Assembly: GCF_943734655.1 (NCBI RefSeq)
Contig: NC_071355.1
Location: 78,319,449-78,383,448, forward strand
Reading direction: 5' to 3'
Source of the DNA: Sabethes cyaneus
Taxonomy: Eukaryota; Arthropoda; Insecta; Diptera; Culicidae
DNA: 64,000 nt
Shown: piece after piece, positions 1 through 11,210 of the stretch
How positions within the stretch are numbered: position 1 is the stretch's first letter
Layout of the letters: each line of letters opens with the position of its first letter
Position numbers and translations under genes: made by a program
Notes under the pieces: generated by a model
Database searches by the model: none
What the model was told of the DNA's origin: nothing
The model's input: the letters and a program-made list of their open reading frames with translations, nothing else

Positions 1-354
1 ATGCCCCCTTAGGATACTCCCCTTCATATATCTCCCCCTTGTTAACCCTAGAAACGCTACTGGCTATATAAAGGCTGTCCATTGACTACGAACTCATTTT
101 TATTTATTTCAGACCTCCCCGGGTTATTTTCGTTAATACTTTTTGTGTGATGCGTTGTTTTTGGTCGACCCCCTGCCCCTGATAGTCCACTCAGTTCATG
201 GACGGCCCCACATGAACTACTTTATACTGATGTGTGTATTGTGTATTGTATTGTATTGTGTTTATTTATGTGTATTGTTGATAAACATGCTAACGTTCAC
301 TGTTTAGGTTTTTAGCTTAACTTTATGTTTTTGGCACAATGTCACCCCCTAGAA
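1..354. other. Gene-free stretch with an orphan MITE end
   Basis: No coding signal is seen. At 331-350 the sequence TTGGCACAATGTCACCCCCT is an outward end of the same terminal repeat that bounds the MITE starting at 355. It is probably the right end of a second, otherwise lost copy lying next to it. The TATTGTG-rich run at 230-275 is simple sequence. Confidence 0.5.
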
Positions 355-548
355 GGGGTGAGATTGTGCCAAAGTTCATGCATTTCCAGCAAAATTAGGT
401 TTCATTGTAACTAAACCATCTCTACGGTAGTTGTTAATTGAACAATTTAGTACATATTGACAGGTTTGAAATCAACTTAGTTCCTAAATTGTGTGTATGC
501 TGAGCTAAAGAACAAAAACATATGCTTTTTTTGGCACAATCTCGCCCC
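355..548. mobile_element. Short MITE with ~18-bp terminal inverted repeats
   Basis: The left end GGGGTGAGATTGTGCCAA (355-372) is mirrored by TTGGCACAATCTCGCCCC (531-548) with one mismatch. The ~194-bp interior has no open frame, as expected for a non-autonomous DNA element. No clear target-site duplication is seen, so the superfamily is unassigned. The abutting orphan end at 331-350 suggests two copies inserted next to each other, or a head-to-tail junction. Confidence 0.6.
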
Positions 549-1059
549 GGATGACGGTACAGCTTCAATTTTTGTAGGGAGGGGTGCGCTGTTCCTTCTG
601 TTGCTCGTCATTTGTAGGGGCGCCAGGAAGAGATGCCAGTCTTTTTGATGGAATGTTTTTGATCTAAGTCAAACTATGACGATCGATGGCCATACCTGGG
701 AATACTTCATGTACATACTGAAGCAGCTAAACTCAGATAACGGGAGGTTCAAACAGTGTCTGTTTTGAAACGAACGGCTGAGCTATACCTAAGATGGCAG
801 CACACCCCAGGTATCGCGACCCCAATAAGAAAATATACCGATAGTCTCATTTACCCCGAACAACGTAAATGGAAATATAGAACGGATCAATCGGATCAAT
901 AGGACACGGCTAAGAACAAGGAAACAAATTATAGAAAACGCTACAAAAGATGTGTATGGGTGTGAGGTGGCCCATCCAAGAAAACGATTGGATCTAGTTT
1001 GCTCGCATGAGAACTACATCGACTCGGAGTGCTATTCGAAAACTCTGCTACTCAGAAAG
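549..1059. other. Unrecognised stretch between MITE and RTE-A pseudogene
   Basis: No feature is recognised. The right part (about 780-1059) may be decayed connector sequence of the downstream RTE-like element, but I cannot align it to a known motif by eye. Confidence 0.3.
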
Positions 1060-2219
1060 TTCAGTGAAGAGTCGAAGCCATCAAGCAGCTCAAGAACAAC
1101 AAGGCAGCAGGCAGGATGTGGGAAACAAAACAGCGACCGGAGGAGTGGAAGGAGGGAGTAATATGCCCAATATTTAAGAAGGGAGACAAGTTAGAATGTG
1201 AGAACTATCGAGCGATCACCATTTTCAACGCCGCCTATAAAGTGCTTTCTCAGATCATCTATCGCCGTCTACCGCCGCTAGCAAGTAGATTCGTGGGCAG
1301 TTATCAAGCAGGTTTTCTAGACGGGCGATCGGCAACTGACCAAATCTTTGTCCTGCGACAGATCCTCCAAAAGTGTCAAGTGTAGATTTCAAGGCCGCCT
1401 ACGATACTATCGACCGTGAAGAGCTAAGGAAAATTATAGATGAAAACGGCTTGCCCGGGAAGCTGACCAGACTGATTAAGGCCACGATGGATGGTGTTCG
1501 GTGCTGTGTGAGGATTTCGGGTGCGTTATCAAGCCCGTTTAAAACATGCAGGGGACAATAGTGTGGTAGTCGACGGGGACGAGTTCGAGGTGATAGACGA
1601 ATCTGTATACCTTGGGTCGTTGATGACGTCGGATACCAACTGCAGCAGAGAAATACGCAGACATATTATTACCGAAAGACGTGCTTCCTAAGGACTCCAC
1701 AAGACCCTAAGGTCTGGCAAGTTTTACCCCTGTACCAAATGTACCATATACAAGACGCTAATAAGACCGGTAGTCCTCTACGGGCCGTAAAGTGGACAAT
1801 GCTCGACACGGACTTAAAAACACTAGCCGTGTTTGAACGTCGTGTGCTTAAGATCATCTTTGGCGATGTATGTGAGAACGATGTAGGAGGAGAAGGATAA
1901 AACACGAGCTGGCGCAGCTCTTCGGCAAACCCAGTATTCAGAAAGTTGCTAAAACTGACAGGGTAAAATGGGCAGGATATGTTGTGAGAATGCCTGACAA
2001 CAACACCGTAAAAATAGTTTTCGCCTCGAATCCGGTTGGTACAAGAAACAGAGGTGCGCAGCGTGCTCGATGGTTCGACCAAGTGGAACAGGATCTGGAA
2101 AGTGTGGTACAGTCGAGAAATTGGAGACGCACAGCCATGGACCGGAGTCGGCAAAACATTATTTTGCAGATCAAATCCTGCGGAACAGCGACCCAGGATA
2201 AGTAAGGATAAGTAAGTAA
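1060..2219 (+). pseudogene. RTE-like (family A) non-LTR retrotransposon, decayed RT and C-terminus
   Basis: Successive frames carry a non-LTR reverse transcriptase in order: AIKQLKNNKAAG near 1075, the CPIFKKGD...NYRAIT block (1160-1215), SYQAGF.DGRS.TDQIF (1300-1345), and VDFKAAYDTIDREEL (motif A, 1381-1425). After an abrupt join near 1558 comes VVDGDEFEVIDE...YLGSLMTS (1563-1625). The ~100 residues that should carry the YADD catalytic box are therefore deleted. The C-terminal block typical of these elements (HELAQLFGKPSIQKVAK... then RW.DQVE.DL) runs from about 1900 to 2150. The copy ends in a GGATAAGTAA-type short tandem tail at 2186-2219, a usual RTE-like 3' end. Several frameshifts and stops make it inactive. 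The clade is inferred from the domain order; the family name is mine. Confidence 0.85.
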
Positions 2220-2257
2220 CCAGAATGAGGTCGTAGACTTCGTTGTAGACCCCGCAC

Positions 2258-4770
2258 CTGGGCTGTCCTGCAGTCAGTGCACATGGTTTACTTATTTAAC
2301 TGTAACACCTCAACCATGCAAAATTCGAAAATGTTATGTATTGAGTATTTGGGTCATTCCATCTCAAAAGTGCACAAGGTTCGGATTCGACCATCAGCAA
2401 TTTTAACCAAAGTTGGCATAATTGTTCATTCCGATCCCACAACCAATTTCCCAGAGTTATAGGGCGATTGATCAATCCCCCTAGCAGTGGCGCTACTTCT
2501 TTTTTACAGATTTAAAAAAAAAGTCATTTTTCGGGTTTAAATATCTCTGAAACAGTTTGATGTGAAGACATGCCAATATATTTTTTCTGTGAATTTTTGG
2601 CCGCGCAATCGAATGATGTTGTCAGTTTTTATCTAATTTGTCAACATCATACATTTTTTTGCAGTTTAAAACGAAAAATGCGAATATCTCAAAACATCCA
2701 TCCCCAATTTTATTTTCAAATAAATATGCTTAAAATGTTTGCCAGAATATTCTACATAAGAATCACTTAACTAGAAAAAATAATATTGGTAGTTTGGGAG
2801 ATATTGCGTTTTAAATATCTGGGGCATGCGTGATTCTATCTGAATTGTTAGTGGACGTATGGTTAAACACGTCTACCTAAAACTTCCGGACATTTTCACG
2901 ACTAAATAAAGTATTTTTATGAAAAAAATGCATTTTCAACATAGAATCAACATAATAACTTTTCATGTTCTGAATACTTTTTTATATATTTAAATAAAAG
3001 TAACAATTTCGTACATATTTTGATAGCTTTATTATTTGATTGTGTAAGTTATTTGTGCAATATAATGCATTGCTATGTCGACTAATGTGGTATTTCACTC
3101 CTGAGATTATTCAAAACTTCGAAGTAATTTCGAAATTTGAAAATGGCTTTATTAACACTTCATTATGGGGAAAACTAGTGTAAAAACGAACAAAATTCAG
3201 AAACGGTCTGCCAACTGATAAAATATAAATGATCTTATGCAAAATTTTCCGGCGAATCCCATGATGCCCACCCCTTCCTCAATTGTTATCGGAAAGTATC
3301 AAGTTTTGCTCATTTTCGTTCTATTTTTAACAATATTTAAACTTATTGGACTACACCAGACAAGATTTTGAGAAAATAAAACTTGGAATAATCCTCTTCG
3401 ATTCTACGAACTTCTTTGTATAATATAATTGGGTTTGTAGATTCTGTTTTTTAAGTTTTGCCTGATAAAGTCCATTGAGTTAAAATATTATTAAGAATAG
3501 GAGAAAATCTGCAAAAATTGGTACTTTCCGATGCTAATTAGGGAACGGGTGGGCATCACGCGATTCACCGGAAAATTTTACATAAGATCACTTATATTTC
3601 ATCAGGTGGCAGGCCTTTTCTGAATTTCGTTCGTTGTTAGGTTAGTTGCAATGAAATGTTAATAAAGCCATTTTCAAGTTTCGAAATTACTTCGAAATTT
3701 CGAATAACCTCAGATGTAAAATACCACATTAGTCGACATAACAATGCATTATATTGCAAAAATAAATAGCACAATTAAATAATAAAACTATAGAAATTTG
3801 AACGAAATTGTTACTTTCATTTAAATATATACAAAAGTATCCAGAACATGAAAATGTATTATGTTGATTCTATGTTGAAAATGCATCTTTTTCATAAAAA
3901 TACATTATTTAGTCGTGAAAATGTCCGGAAGTTTTAGGTAGACGTGTTTAAACATACTTTCACTAACAATTCAGATAGAATCACGCATGCCCCAGATATT
4001 TAAAACGCTATATCTCCCAAACTACCAATATTATTTTTTCTAGTTGAGTGATTCTTATGTAGAATTTTCTGGCGAACATTTTAAGCATATTTATTTGAAA
4101 ATAAAATTGGGGATGTTTTGAGATATTCGCATTTTTCGTTTTAAATTGCAAAAAAATGTATGATGTTGACAAATTAGATAAAAACTGATAACATCATTCG
4201 ATTGCGCGGCCAAAAACCCATAGAAAAAGTATATTGGCGTGTCTCCACATCGAACTGTTTCACTGATATTTGCAGCCGAAAAATGACTTTTTTTGAAAAT
4301 CTGTAAAAAGGAAGTAGCGTCACTGCTAGGGGGATTGATCAATCGCCCTAAAACTTTGGGAAATTGGCTGTGGGGTCGGAATGAACAATTATGCCAATTT
4401 TGGTTGAAATCGCTGATGGTCGGATCCAATTTTTCCGATTTTTGTGTACGTTTGAGATGGAATGACCCATTTATAGAGCCCATTATTATCCATAAGATTA
4501 CTGAACTAAGTATTGCTCTAACTTATATATTTACTGCGCACTCCCAGTTCGCACTGGGTGGTGCACCAAGAGCGCTCTCTGCGTATCACCCAATGTGAAC
4601 TGGGAGTGCGCCGTAAATACTTAAAATAGAGCAATACTTAGTGCAGCAATCTTATGGATAATAATTTACTCTATATATGCCCCAAATATAATATTTTCGA
4701 GTTTTGCTTGGCTGAGGTGTAACAGTTAAAAAAGCAAAATAAGGTCACTGAGTGCAGGACAAGCCTGTCG
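2258..4770. mobile_element. Large nested palindromic (fold-back) element
   Basis: The two halves are long inverted copies. Outer arms: GTCCTGCAGTCAGTG (2265-2279) mirrors CACTGAGTGCAGGAC (4746-4760). Next, GGGTCATTCCATCTCAAA (2351-2368) mirrors its complement ending at 4468. A third matched block is the AGGGGGATTGATCAATCGCCC-like block (left copy about 2462-2487, right copy about 4326-4348). The arms stay complementary to an AT-rich centre near 3400. The central ~450 bp (about 3185-3640) is itself a palindrome related to the element at 15351-16002. No transposase frame is present. The right arm carries an extra hairpin MITE (4472-4678) absent from the left arm. RTE-like C-terminal debris lies on both sides. 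Confidence 0.8.
4472..4678. mobile_element. Hairpin MITE inside the right arm of the palindrome
   Basis: The arm TTATTATCCATAAGATTACT (4483-4502), followed by GAACTAAGTATTGCTCTA, is mirrored at 4627-4670 with few mismatches. The inner arms CGCACTCCCAGTTC and GAACTGGGAGTGCG close to a loop near 4565. The block interrupts the right arm only. Comparison of the two arms of the host palindrome therefore marks it as a later insertion. Confidence 0.65.
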
Positions 4771-4885
4771 AGAACGATGCACGTTCAGCTGGTGTTCGAG
4801 GGGATTTGAGAACGGCAGCCCGGGACCGCCAATACTGGAGGACCATAATTAGTTCGGCACAGGATCGATAAAGTACCGCGCCAAA
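4763..4885 (+). pseudogene. RTE-like C-terminal fragment
   Basis: One frame reads RGDLRTAARDRQYWRTIISS then AQDR (4800-4872). This matches the terminal 'NWRRAA.DR..WR.LL..A' block of RTE-like elements seen elsewhere in the window. About 40 residues remain. It directly abuts the right end of the large palindrome. Confidence 0.6.
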
Positions 4886-5613
4886 AGTAAAGTGAACTTA
4901 GTAAGGTTTCGAGGTAGATCCATTTCTGGCGTCAAGATATTAAATGACTTAAGCTTGTCTCAATGCAAAATGCTAATGCTACTACTCAAGTTAATTTACC
5001 CTACACTAGCTTATAAGAGAGTGATTGGCTACCTGCGGATTCTTGCACGGTCAAAGGTCGTTGACTTGTAATATGTCAGTTTTTCAGGGCTATCTCCAAG
5101 AAACATCGAATTCAATACATGATTTCCAATTTTTTTGTCCATGTCACCTAACAAGTCTGGCTATATCCTTCGGTCTCAGTTTTTATAGGTGTGGCAGTAA
5201 TTAAAGTTTTAAAAAATAAAAGAAAAAACAACAATAACCCGTGGTTAATTCAATCGAATTTGTCAGTTTTAAAGCGTCATTTTGACAGCGCTTTTATAGT
5301 TCTAAATTGACAGAAGGACAGTTAAGATTAGACTAAAACCAAAATAACGATAAGCGCGTTCAATATTTTTGATAGCGTCATCATGAACAATAACAATGAC
5401 ATCAACAACAATGACATCAACAACATGATCATCTTCAACAAAAGCAACATCACTAACAGCAAAAACATCATTAAGAAAATAACTCGAATAACCCGAGGAA
5501 TGTAAAAAAACCTTAACTTATTTCTTTTCTATTTCTTGGAAGGTGATCGGGGACAAAAACGTAGAAATGATCTGAACAATCATATGAATATATCTGTCAT
5601 AATTTACGCCACG
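4886..5613. other. Gene-free stretch with AAC/ATC-rich simple sequence
   Basis: No gene is recognised. Positions 5383-5475 are an imperfect run of AAC, ATC and ACA triplets that would read as Asn/Thr/Ile repeats. It has no open frame of note and is best read as decayed microsatellite. Confidence 0.5.
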
Positions 5614-5883
5614 TCATATGATTAGTAGGATATTCAAAAGTGAGTTTGTACGCTCCTCCCCTATGATGATAAAATCAGCCGAACATCCGCCACAGAAAAA
5701 ATCATTCCGCTTAGCATGTTGAATCGAGCAATCGTTTAAAAGTCGATCAAACTGGCCTTGGAGTGAGATTCGATCCGACCGACGCATAAACGATTTTGTT
5801 GCCGTAATATTCTGCATGGTGGAGATGTGAAATCGGATTTCGTTGAACACTATGGGCGGGTTTGGACCCATTTTGAATACCAT
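5614..5883 (-). CDS. Hypothetical 89-codon ORF, doubtful
   Basis: An ATG-initiated frame of 89 codons with a mixed polar composition and a CGGC cysteine pair. I see no domain, splice site or neighbour that supports it. It could be a fragment of a mobile-element protein or chance. It is listed only because the surrounding 2 kb offers no other explanation. Confidence 0.12.
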   Translation of the reverse strand: MVFKMGPNPPIVFNEIRFHISTMQNITATKSFMRRSDRISLQGQFDRLLNDCSIQHAKRNDFFCGGCSADFIIIGEERTNSLLNILLII

Positions 5884-8150
5884 ACTCGTTCGAAATAGAA
5901 ATAGTAGTCAAAAGCTTTCGCTTTCAAGCCACTGACTGCACTGTGAAACAGGCCGGAAAATTGCATATTATGCGTGCGGGGTAACCAGCCCCTCACAACC
6001 GACCGGAGGAGCCGGTGCTATTTGATGAGTCACTGGAACGACGACCTTAAAGGTCGCCCGCGTGGGTACGTTGTTCGTCTCTACTGGTATTAGCTAATGC
6101 CAAATGAAACGTGGGTATGCAGCAGCACCCCTTAATGTGTTAATTTTTCACTGCATCGTCGTTAGTCATCTTTGCCATGCATTTCTACCGTGCCAAAAGT
6201 ACCTAAATTCCTTCGTTGGAAGTACGGAGAATTAATGAAATTTATTTATCTCCAGCATGCAACAGACGCACGAAAGATGTTCCACGATTCTCGCACTCGA
6301 TTAAGGTCATGGTGCTTTGTGACAGCACTACAACTGCTGTGCTAAGTTGTTTGCGTTTGTTCTTTCCCAGTAAGCAGCATCCGGGTTGGCACTTTTCGTA
6401 TGACCTCAATTCAAGCGTGATGAGTAAGTGCGCCTCCACAGGCCAAACTGCTCGGCGGGGAGTTTTAAGAAGATTCTGCCACGTTGCCTACATGGAGGAA
6501 GGCCGACTGGATGGTATTTAAATAAGTTTTGATTACCGTTACTGAAGTACATAAACGTAATTTTTTTTGTTGTTGCTTGTCCTCCGTAATTGAACTTTTG
6601 GCATAAATGGTTGACAGTACAATTGCTCGAATGTTCGGCAAAACGACATGAGTTTTTTCTACATGCAATAAAGTGATGCTGAGCACAGCACAAGATTAAG
6701 TTTCCGCATAATTCATTTGACGTTTCATTAGGTGATTACATTATATTATAACACGAAAATGATGAACGACAACCCATTTATACATTACAAATAGCTGTTG
6801 CACTAGCAATTCTCAAGTTGGTGGCATGTTCCTTACTATTTACATTAGTAATTATCTTTAATAGTATCGCATAGCAGCAAGCTGTAATCAGATCATAAAT
6901 AAAACATCAAACATTGATTATACCAGTAATTGGTAATGATCACACATGGACCAGCACACGTGCAATCATAGTATCAAGTACATACCAGGAAGTGTTATTC
7001 AATTTTTGAACTTACATCGGTTCGAATTCCACCGCCACACGTGTAAATATTAAATGAATTGCCACGACGCAGTTTGTACATTATTGTGGGTGATCAAAAT
7101 ATGACCATTTGTCAAATTACCGGCTCTCGTACAGAATTTAATTGGACTAGTAATTATCTTCGTGTAGCACTTTGTGTCTCCAATTGGTCAAACAATCCCG
7201 CACGGTAACGGAATTAATTCGCCAAAAATTATACCAATTACGTGTGCCAAAGTGTTGTGATAATCATCCTCTGCTTTTGTTGTTGTTAAACGACTTGTCC
7301 CGCGTGTCGGAGTTATAATTATTCGGCCTAATGGCATTCACCGGTCCACCACCGATCGAACGCCACCGACTGCACTGCAGCACTGGTCGGATACCCAAGA
7401 ACAGCGCCAAGTGCCCATCAGAGGCCGGCATTGGTGGTAATTGGTTCAAATGGTTGCGCTCAAGAGTGAGAATCCGTTTCGCGGAACGGCCTTGCCCATT
7501 ACTTTTTTGAGCCTAAAAAAACGAGCGTTCAATCGACCGAAACGGACGGTATGCTAATCTCCCCAGCTTGTACGTGTTGTAAACCCATCAACACCGTTTT
7601 ATAAGAATTTTAAAAGAACCATTTACAGAAACAATTTTATTGCTTGATTACCTATAACTCTGCCTTCTATTAAACAAATCGTTTCACTGATCATTCAAAT
7701 GAAAACATCAAAACAATTTCCTTGAATTCAAACTGTTTTGTTCTACATAGATTCCGAACGACATGTGAAGGTTGGAATGTTGTAAATTTCCTCTAAAAGG
7801 AATTGCACTCCGGCGCAGCCTCCAATAAAATAACTAACGTTTAACCAATCAAGCCAAAGTTGTTCACATTAACAACCCATTTAGACAGCAACCACCTTCG
7901 GAGCAAACGTTGCAAACTAGGAAATCCGAACTAGAATCGCGAGTGTCTTCCCAACCATAACAACCCTTCATCAAAGCGAAAATTGCAGTCCAAACATCAG
8001 CAGGTCTAACCGAAAACCACTTCATCGCATCGCATCGGCCCACCAATGAATGGACTTGCCACATAAAAGCCCTCCGATTTCCTTCTAATGCGCGCAATGT
8101 ATCGACCCAGTCTTGGGCCACAATTTGGTCCGAATGGACACACTTTAAGT
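5884..8150. other. Gene-free DNA with a TAAT-rich, possibly regulatory stretch
   Basis: No coding sequence is convincing. Between about 6720 and 7450 the core TAATT/AATTA recurs in many separate places (for example GTAATTATC near 6849 and 7150, GTAATTGG near 6929 and 7437). This core is the classical homeodomain site. The sequence there is not simple-repeat or transposon-like. A cis-regulatory module is possible but unproven. Confidence 0.3.
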
Positions 8151-8600
8151 GCTCTCAACCGTCCGCCGAGCACTCGCTGCGTTCTGATTAAACAATTAGC
8201 CGGCGTCGCGTCGTCATCGTCGTCGTCGTCGTCGTCATCGTCGGTTAGGAAAAGCGAAACCCACTGAGTGAGACCTTTTAACGGCTATCTGCACGCGGCT
8301 GTTTTGAATGGGTTTCTAGCACGAAAACGATACCCCGGGCACTCGGCGGCGCGCACCCGGCAGCAGACAGGCGCGCAGTGGTTCAACTATGCTAAGGTCA
8401 GCACAGCAGTTCGAGACCGAATATACCGAAGTGCTCTAAACCGAGCAGAATTTAACCTTTTCGACTGGATGGGCGTAATGTAGAGTACACTCGTTCCAAT
8501 GAGTTTCACTAGAGTTAGCTCAATGAGTACTCTCGGTAAAAGGGTGTTCTTGGTATGGAAACTGAACAGCGGGCACGAGCACACCCTGCTGGAATTTGAA
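8151..8600. promoter_or_regulatory. CpG- and GC-rich island, possible promoter or enhancer region
   Basis: This block is clearly richer in GC and CpG than its AT-rich neighbours (for example GGCGGCGCGCACCCGGCAGC near 8346-8365) and contains a CGT triplet run. Short frames here look accidental. No TATA or initiator motif could be assigned with confidence, so promoter function is only an inference from composition. Confidence 0.2.
8204..8243. repeat. (CGT)n microsatellite
   Basis: About a dozen CGT units with two CAT interruptions. Confidence 0.9.
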
Positions 8601-10436
8601 TAACCCAGTAAGGTCGGCCACTTCCGCCTTCAAATGTTTCTGTGATTCGTTATTTCAAGCACAAATGTGCTTACCATTGACTCTTAATTAGTAGTTTCAA
8701 TACAAATTGCCACAATTTGTGCAATACAAACATAAAGACCCAACCAGATTTGGCTGCAGAGACATTTCAAAGTGAATTACGTTCGAAAATTTATAAAGAT
8801 TATGCGATTTGGTAGCACATACATTTACCAAAAAAATTACACAATTTAAAAAATTTAAATTTTATTTTAGTCAAAATGAAATGCATAGGTATTTGGAACG
8901 CCTATAAATAATCACATATATTTTCCCATCAAATAAAACGCATATAATCTGATGAGAGTTCTGGCAGCACGGTTCAGAATTGTTGTTCTTATTTTATCGC
9001 TCCGCTGCTTTCGAAATTTTGGTGTTAAAACTCAGTATTTATTTCTGCAGTTTACGCGAGTGTGTTGTTTAGTGCTGATGGCTTCCTAATCCCACTGATT
9101 TACAAAGGATAAGCACGGATAAGTATATTTTCAAACTTAAAGTAGTTTCCGATGACAAGTCATAGAAACCCCATAAAAAATATTTCGAGATGCCGATTGT
9201 TTTCGATGTTTATTGACGAATATGGGTCATGTAGTTGGCGCTACGGTACAGATGATGCCACGGTCCTGCTAGGCAGCCATGTTTTTGGAGTCAACATCTA
9301 ACCCTTGCGTAAATGAAACAGCATGACACCGCTATACGTTCTGTTCGTTTCACTCTGCAAAGCCGGTATGCTGGCAGACGGGTAGTATTTTCAAATCTTA
9401 GCCAGATTTTTGCAAATAATAACCACGCCGGCAGTAGATGTTGGCTACTGTCAAACACATTGAGTAGGGATAGGGTTGCCAGTCCCTTGGATGATGCTGT
9501 TATGCATCAAAATTAAAATAGTTAAGCAGAGTTTTGAAATGTGTAGCTGAGCAACTGAAATGTTCTCTTCGGTTGTATTTTGCTTAAAATCATAAAAGCG
9601 GATAATTTGAATGAATGAAATTTCGTGTTTAATGCAATATCTCCAAAATAGAACTTAAACGGTATATATATGGAAGAGAACTATTTCAAATCAGCTTCGC
9701 ATGCTGCTTGTTTCAAATTATAACTATGATTTTGTCAAATTAAATACGCGCCAGAATAATGAAAATTATTCTGGAAGTGTGGATATGTAAAAGTATCCAT
9801 GCGGGGCTTATTGTTTATGAAGGCGACTTCGGAATGTGCGTGTATATCCAGGCATTCTAGAAATGGGTCGTTGGATGAACAATAGAGCTATCACCTTCTA
9901 TCTCCAGGACTAAAATTATTTGCATTTAGGTAGACAAACTTTCTAACTAAAAGATGCAAGTAATTTTTTTTACATAAAAGCGCTGCCGGTCAGCGGGCGA
10001 TGGATTGTATCACACACACGCACACACACAAATAAAACGTATATAATCTGATCGTCTTTAAAAACACAACAAGCCCTGTCAGAATAGTGTAACTTTTAAT
10101 GCACGTTAGCTCATTATCGGAGCTACTCTGAAAATGAGCTAACTAGTGAAAAAAAGCTACTCACTTTTTATCGCATGTGTAATTGAAACAGCCTATATTT
10201 CATGGTTTCCAATGTTTTTACATGTGCCTATCAACTAACGCAAATTCACTCGATTTTTCAAGGATGTTCCACGTTTATGATAGCATTTAAGATTCCTCAA
10301 TATGACGAATGAATCGTTCGGATAAAATAACTAGCGCGTTCACCTTCAAAACGGCTTTAATTTTTTTGGCTTTGTCGTAAAAATAATCAACCGTACCGTA
10401 AAATATGGATATACAACGGGCCCATAGTCAGGCGAA
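8601..10436. other. Gene-free stretch bounded in part by a short direct repeat
   Basis: No gene is recognised. AATAAAACGCATATAATCTG (8932-8951) recurs as AATAAAACGTATATAATCTG (10031-10050) in the same orientation, followed by GAT versus ATC context. A (CA)n run lies at 10010-10030. ORFs of 60-70 codons here look random. Confidence 0.4.
10010..10030. repeat. (CA)n microsatellite
   Basis: A dinucleotide CA run with a single CG interruption. Confidence 0.85.
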
Positions 10437-11210
10437 AACTTACTTACTTACTTTTAAAATACAGTCCTTATATCGATCCAATACCGAATCCACTAGCCAC
10501 CCTTACCTCAATCGGTCTTAGTCGCTTGATCGAGGCACAAAGCTCCCTATTAATGGGCAGTACACAAGTACTGATACTGAAAGTCGCTTGATAACATCCA
10601 TGTCTTTTACATCTAGCATAACTCGTGATTCGGCTAAAAAATTGGTCAGCTAAAGAGTAATAGAGCTGCCGGAAAACACCATCTCCAGGCAAAAGTCTAC
10701 AAAAATGGCAAACAACCACTAGCAACAGCTCTTCACTGGATAATTTCAAAAAGGAGAAACTACCGGAGGACTGGATGGAAGGTGTGATTTGTCCCAACAA
10801 TAAAAAAGAGCGATCGTTGATTATGCTGTTCAACGTCGACTCCAAATTCGCAAATCTATAAATCAATGCGTTATAACCTAAATAAATGGCTAGAAGGTGC
10901 TATAGAGAAAACAACGTTCGCCTTTCACCGACAATGATTACCCAATTAACAAATTGGGTTTTATTACACTCTTATGACTGCATTTAAGGCCAAAAATGAT
11001 CATGAAAACTGCCATAAACTGCCATAAGAGTACAGTAAAACTCACATTGTCGCTTGGGTATCGACGGCGTTGAACTCGAAGTGGTTAATTAGTTCATATA
11101 TTTGAGATCTCTGGTCACCGCTAGCCAGGAGATTAACCAGCAAGGAGATTCAACGACACATTCAAGCCGTAAGTCGGGTCTATTTTATACTTCGCCGTTC
11201 CACCGTTCTG
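10437..11210 (+). pseudogene. RTE-A fragments, heavily decayed
   Basis: Frames at 10650-10860 read PLATALHW.ISK then KLPEDWMEGVICP, the block just before the RT fingers of RTE-A. Frames at 11055-11195 read GIDGVELEVVN..IYLRSLVTA, the region after the catalytic box. Everything between, including the catalytic palm, is lost. Several stops are present. A CTTACTTACTTAC run at 10439-10451 resembles an inverted RTE-type 3' tail and may belong to another copy. Confidence 0.65.

Noticed and set aside
1669..2154. 161-codon - strand frame
   Set aside because: Antisense shadow of the RTE-A C-terminal block on the + strand.
4293..4598. 101-codon + strand frame
   Set aside because: It spans the right arm of the palindrome and the nested hairpin MITE; the matching left arm has no equivalent protein.
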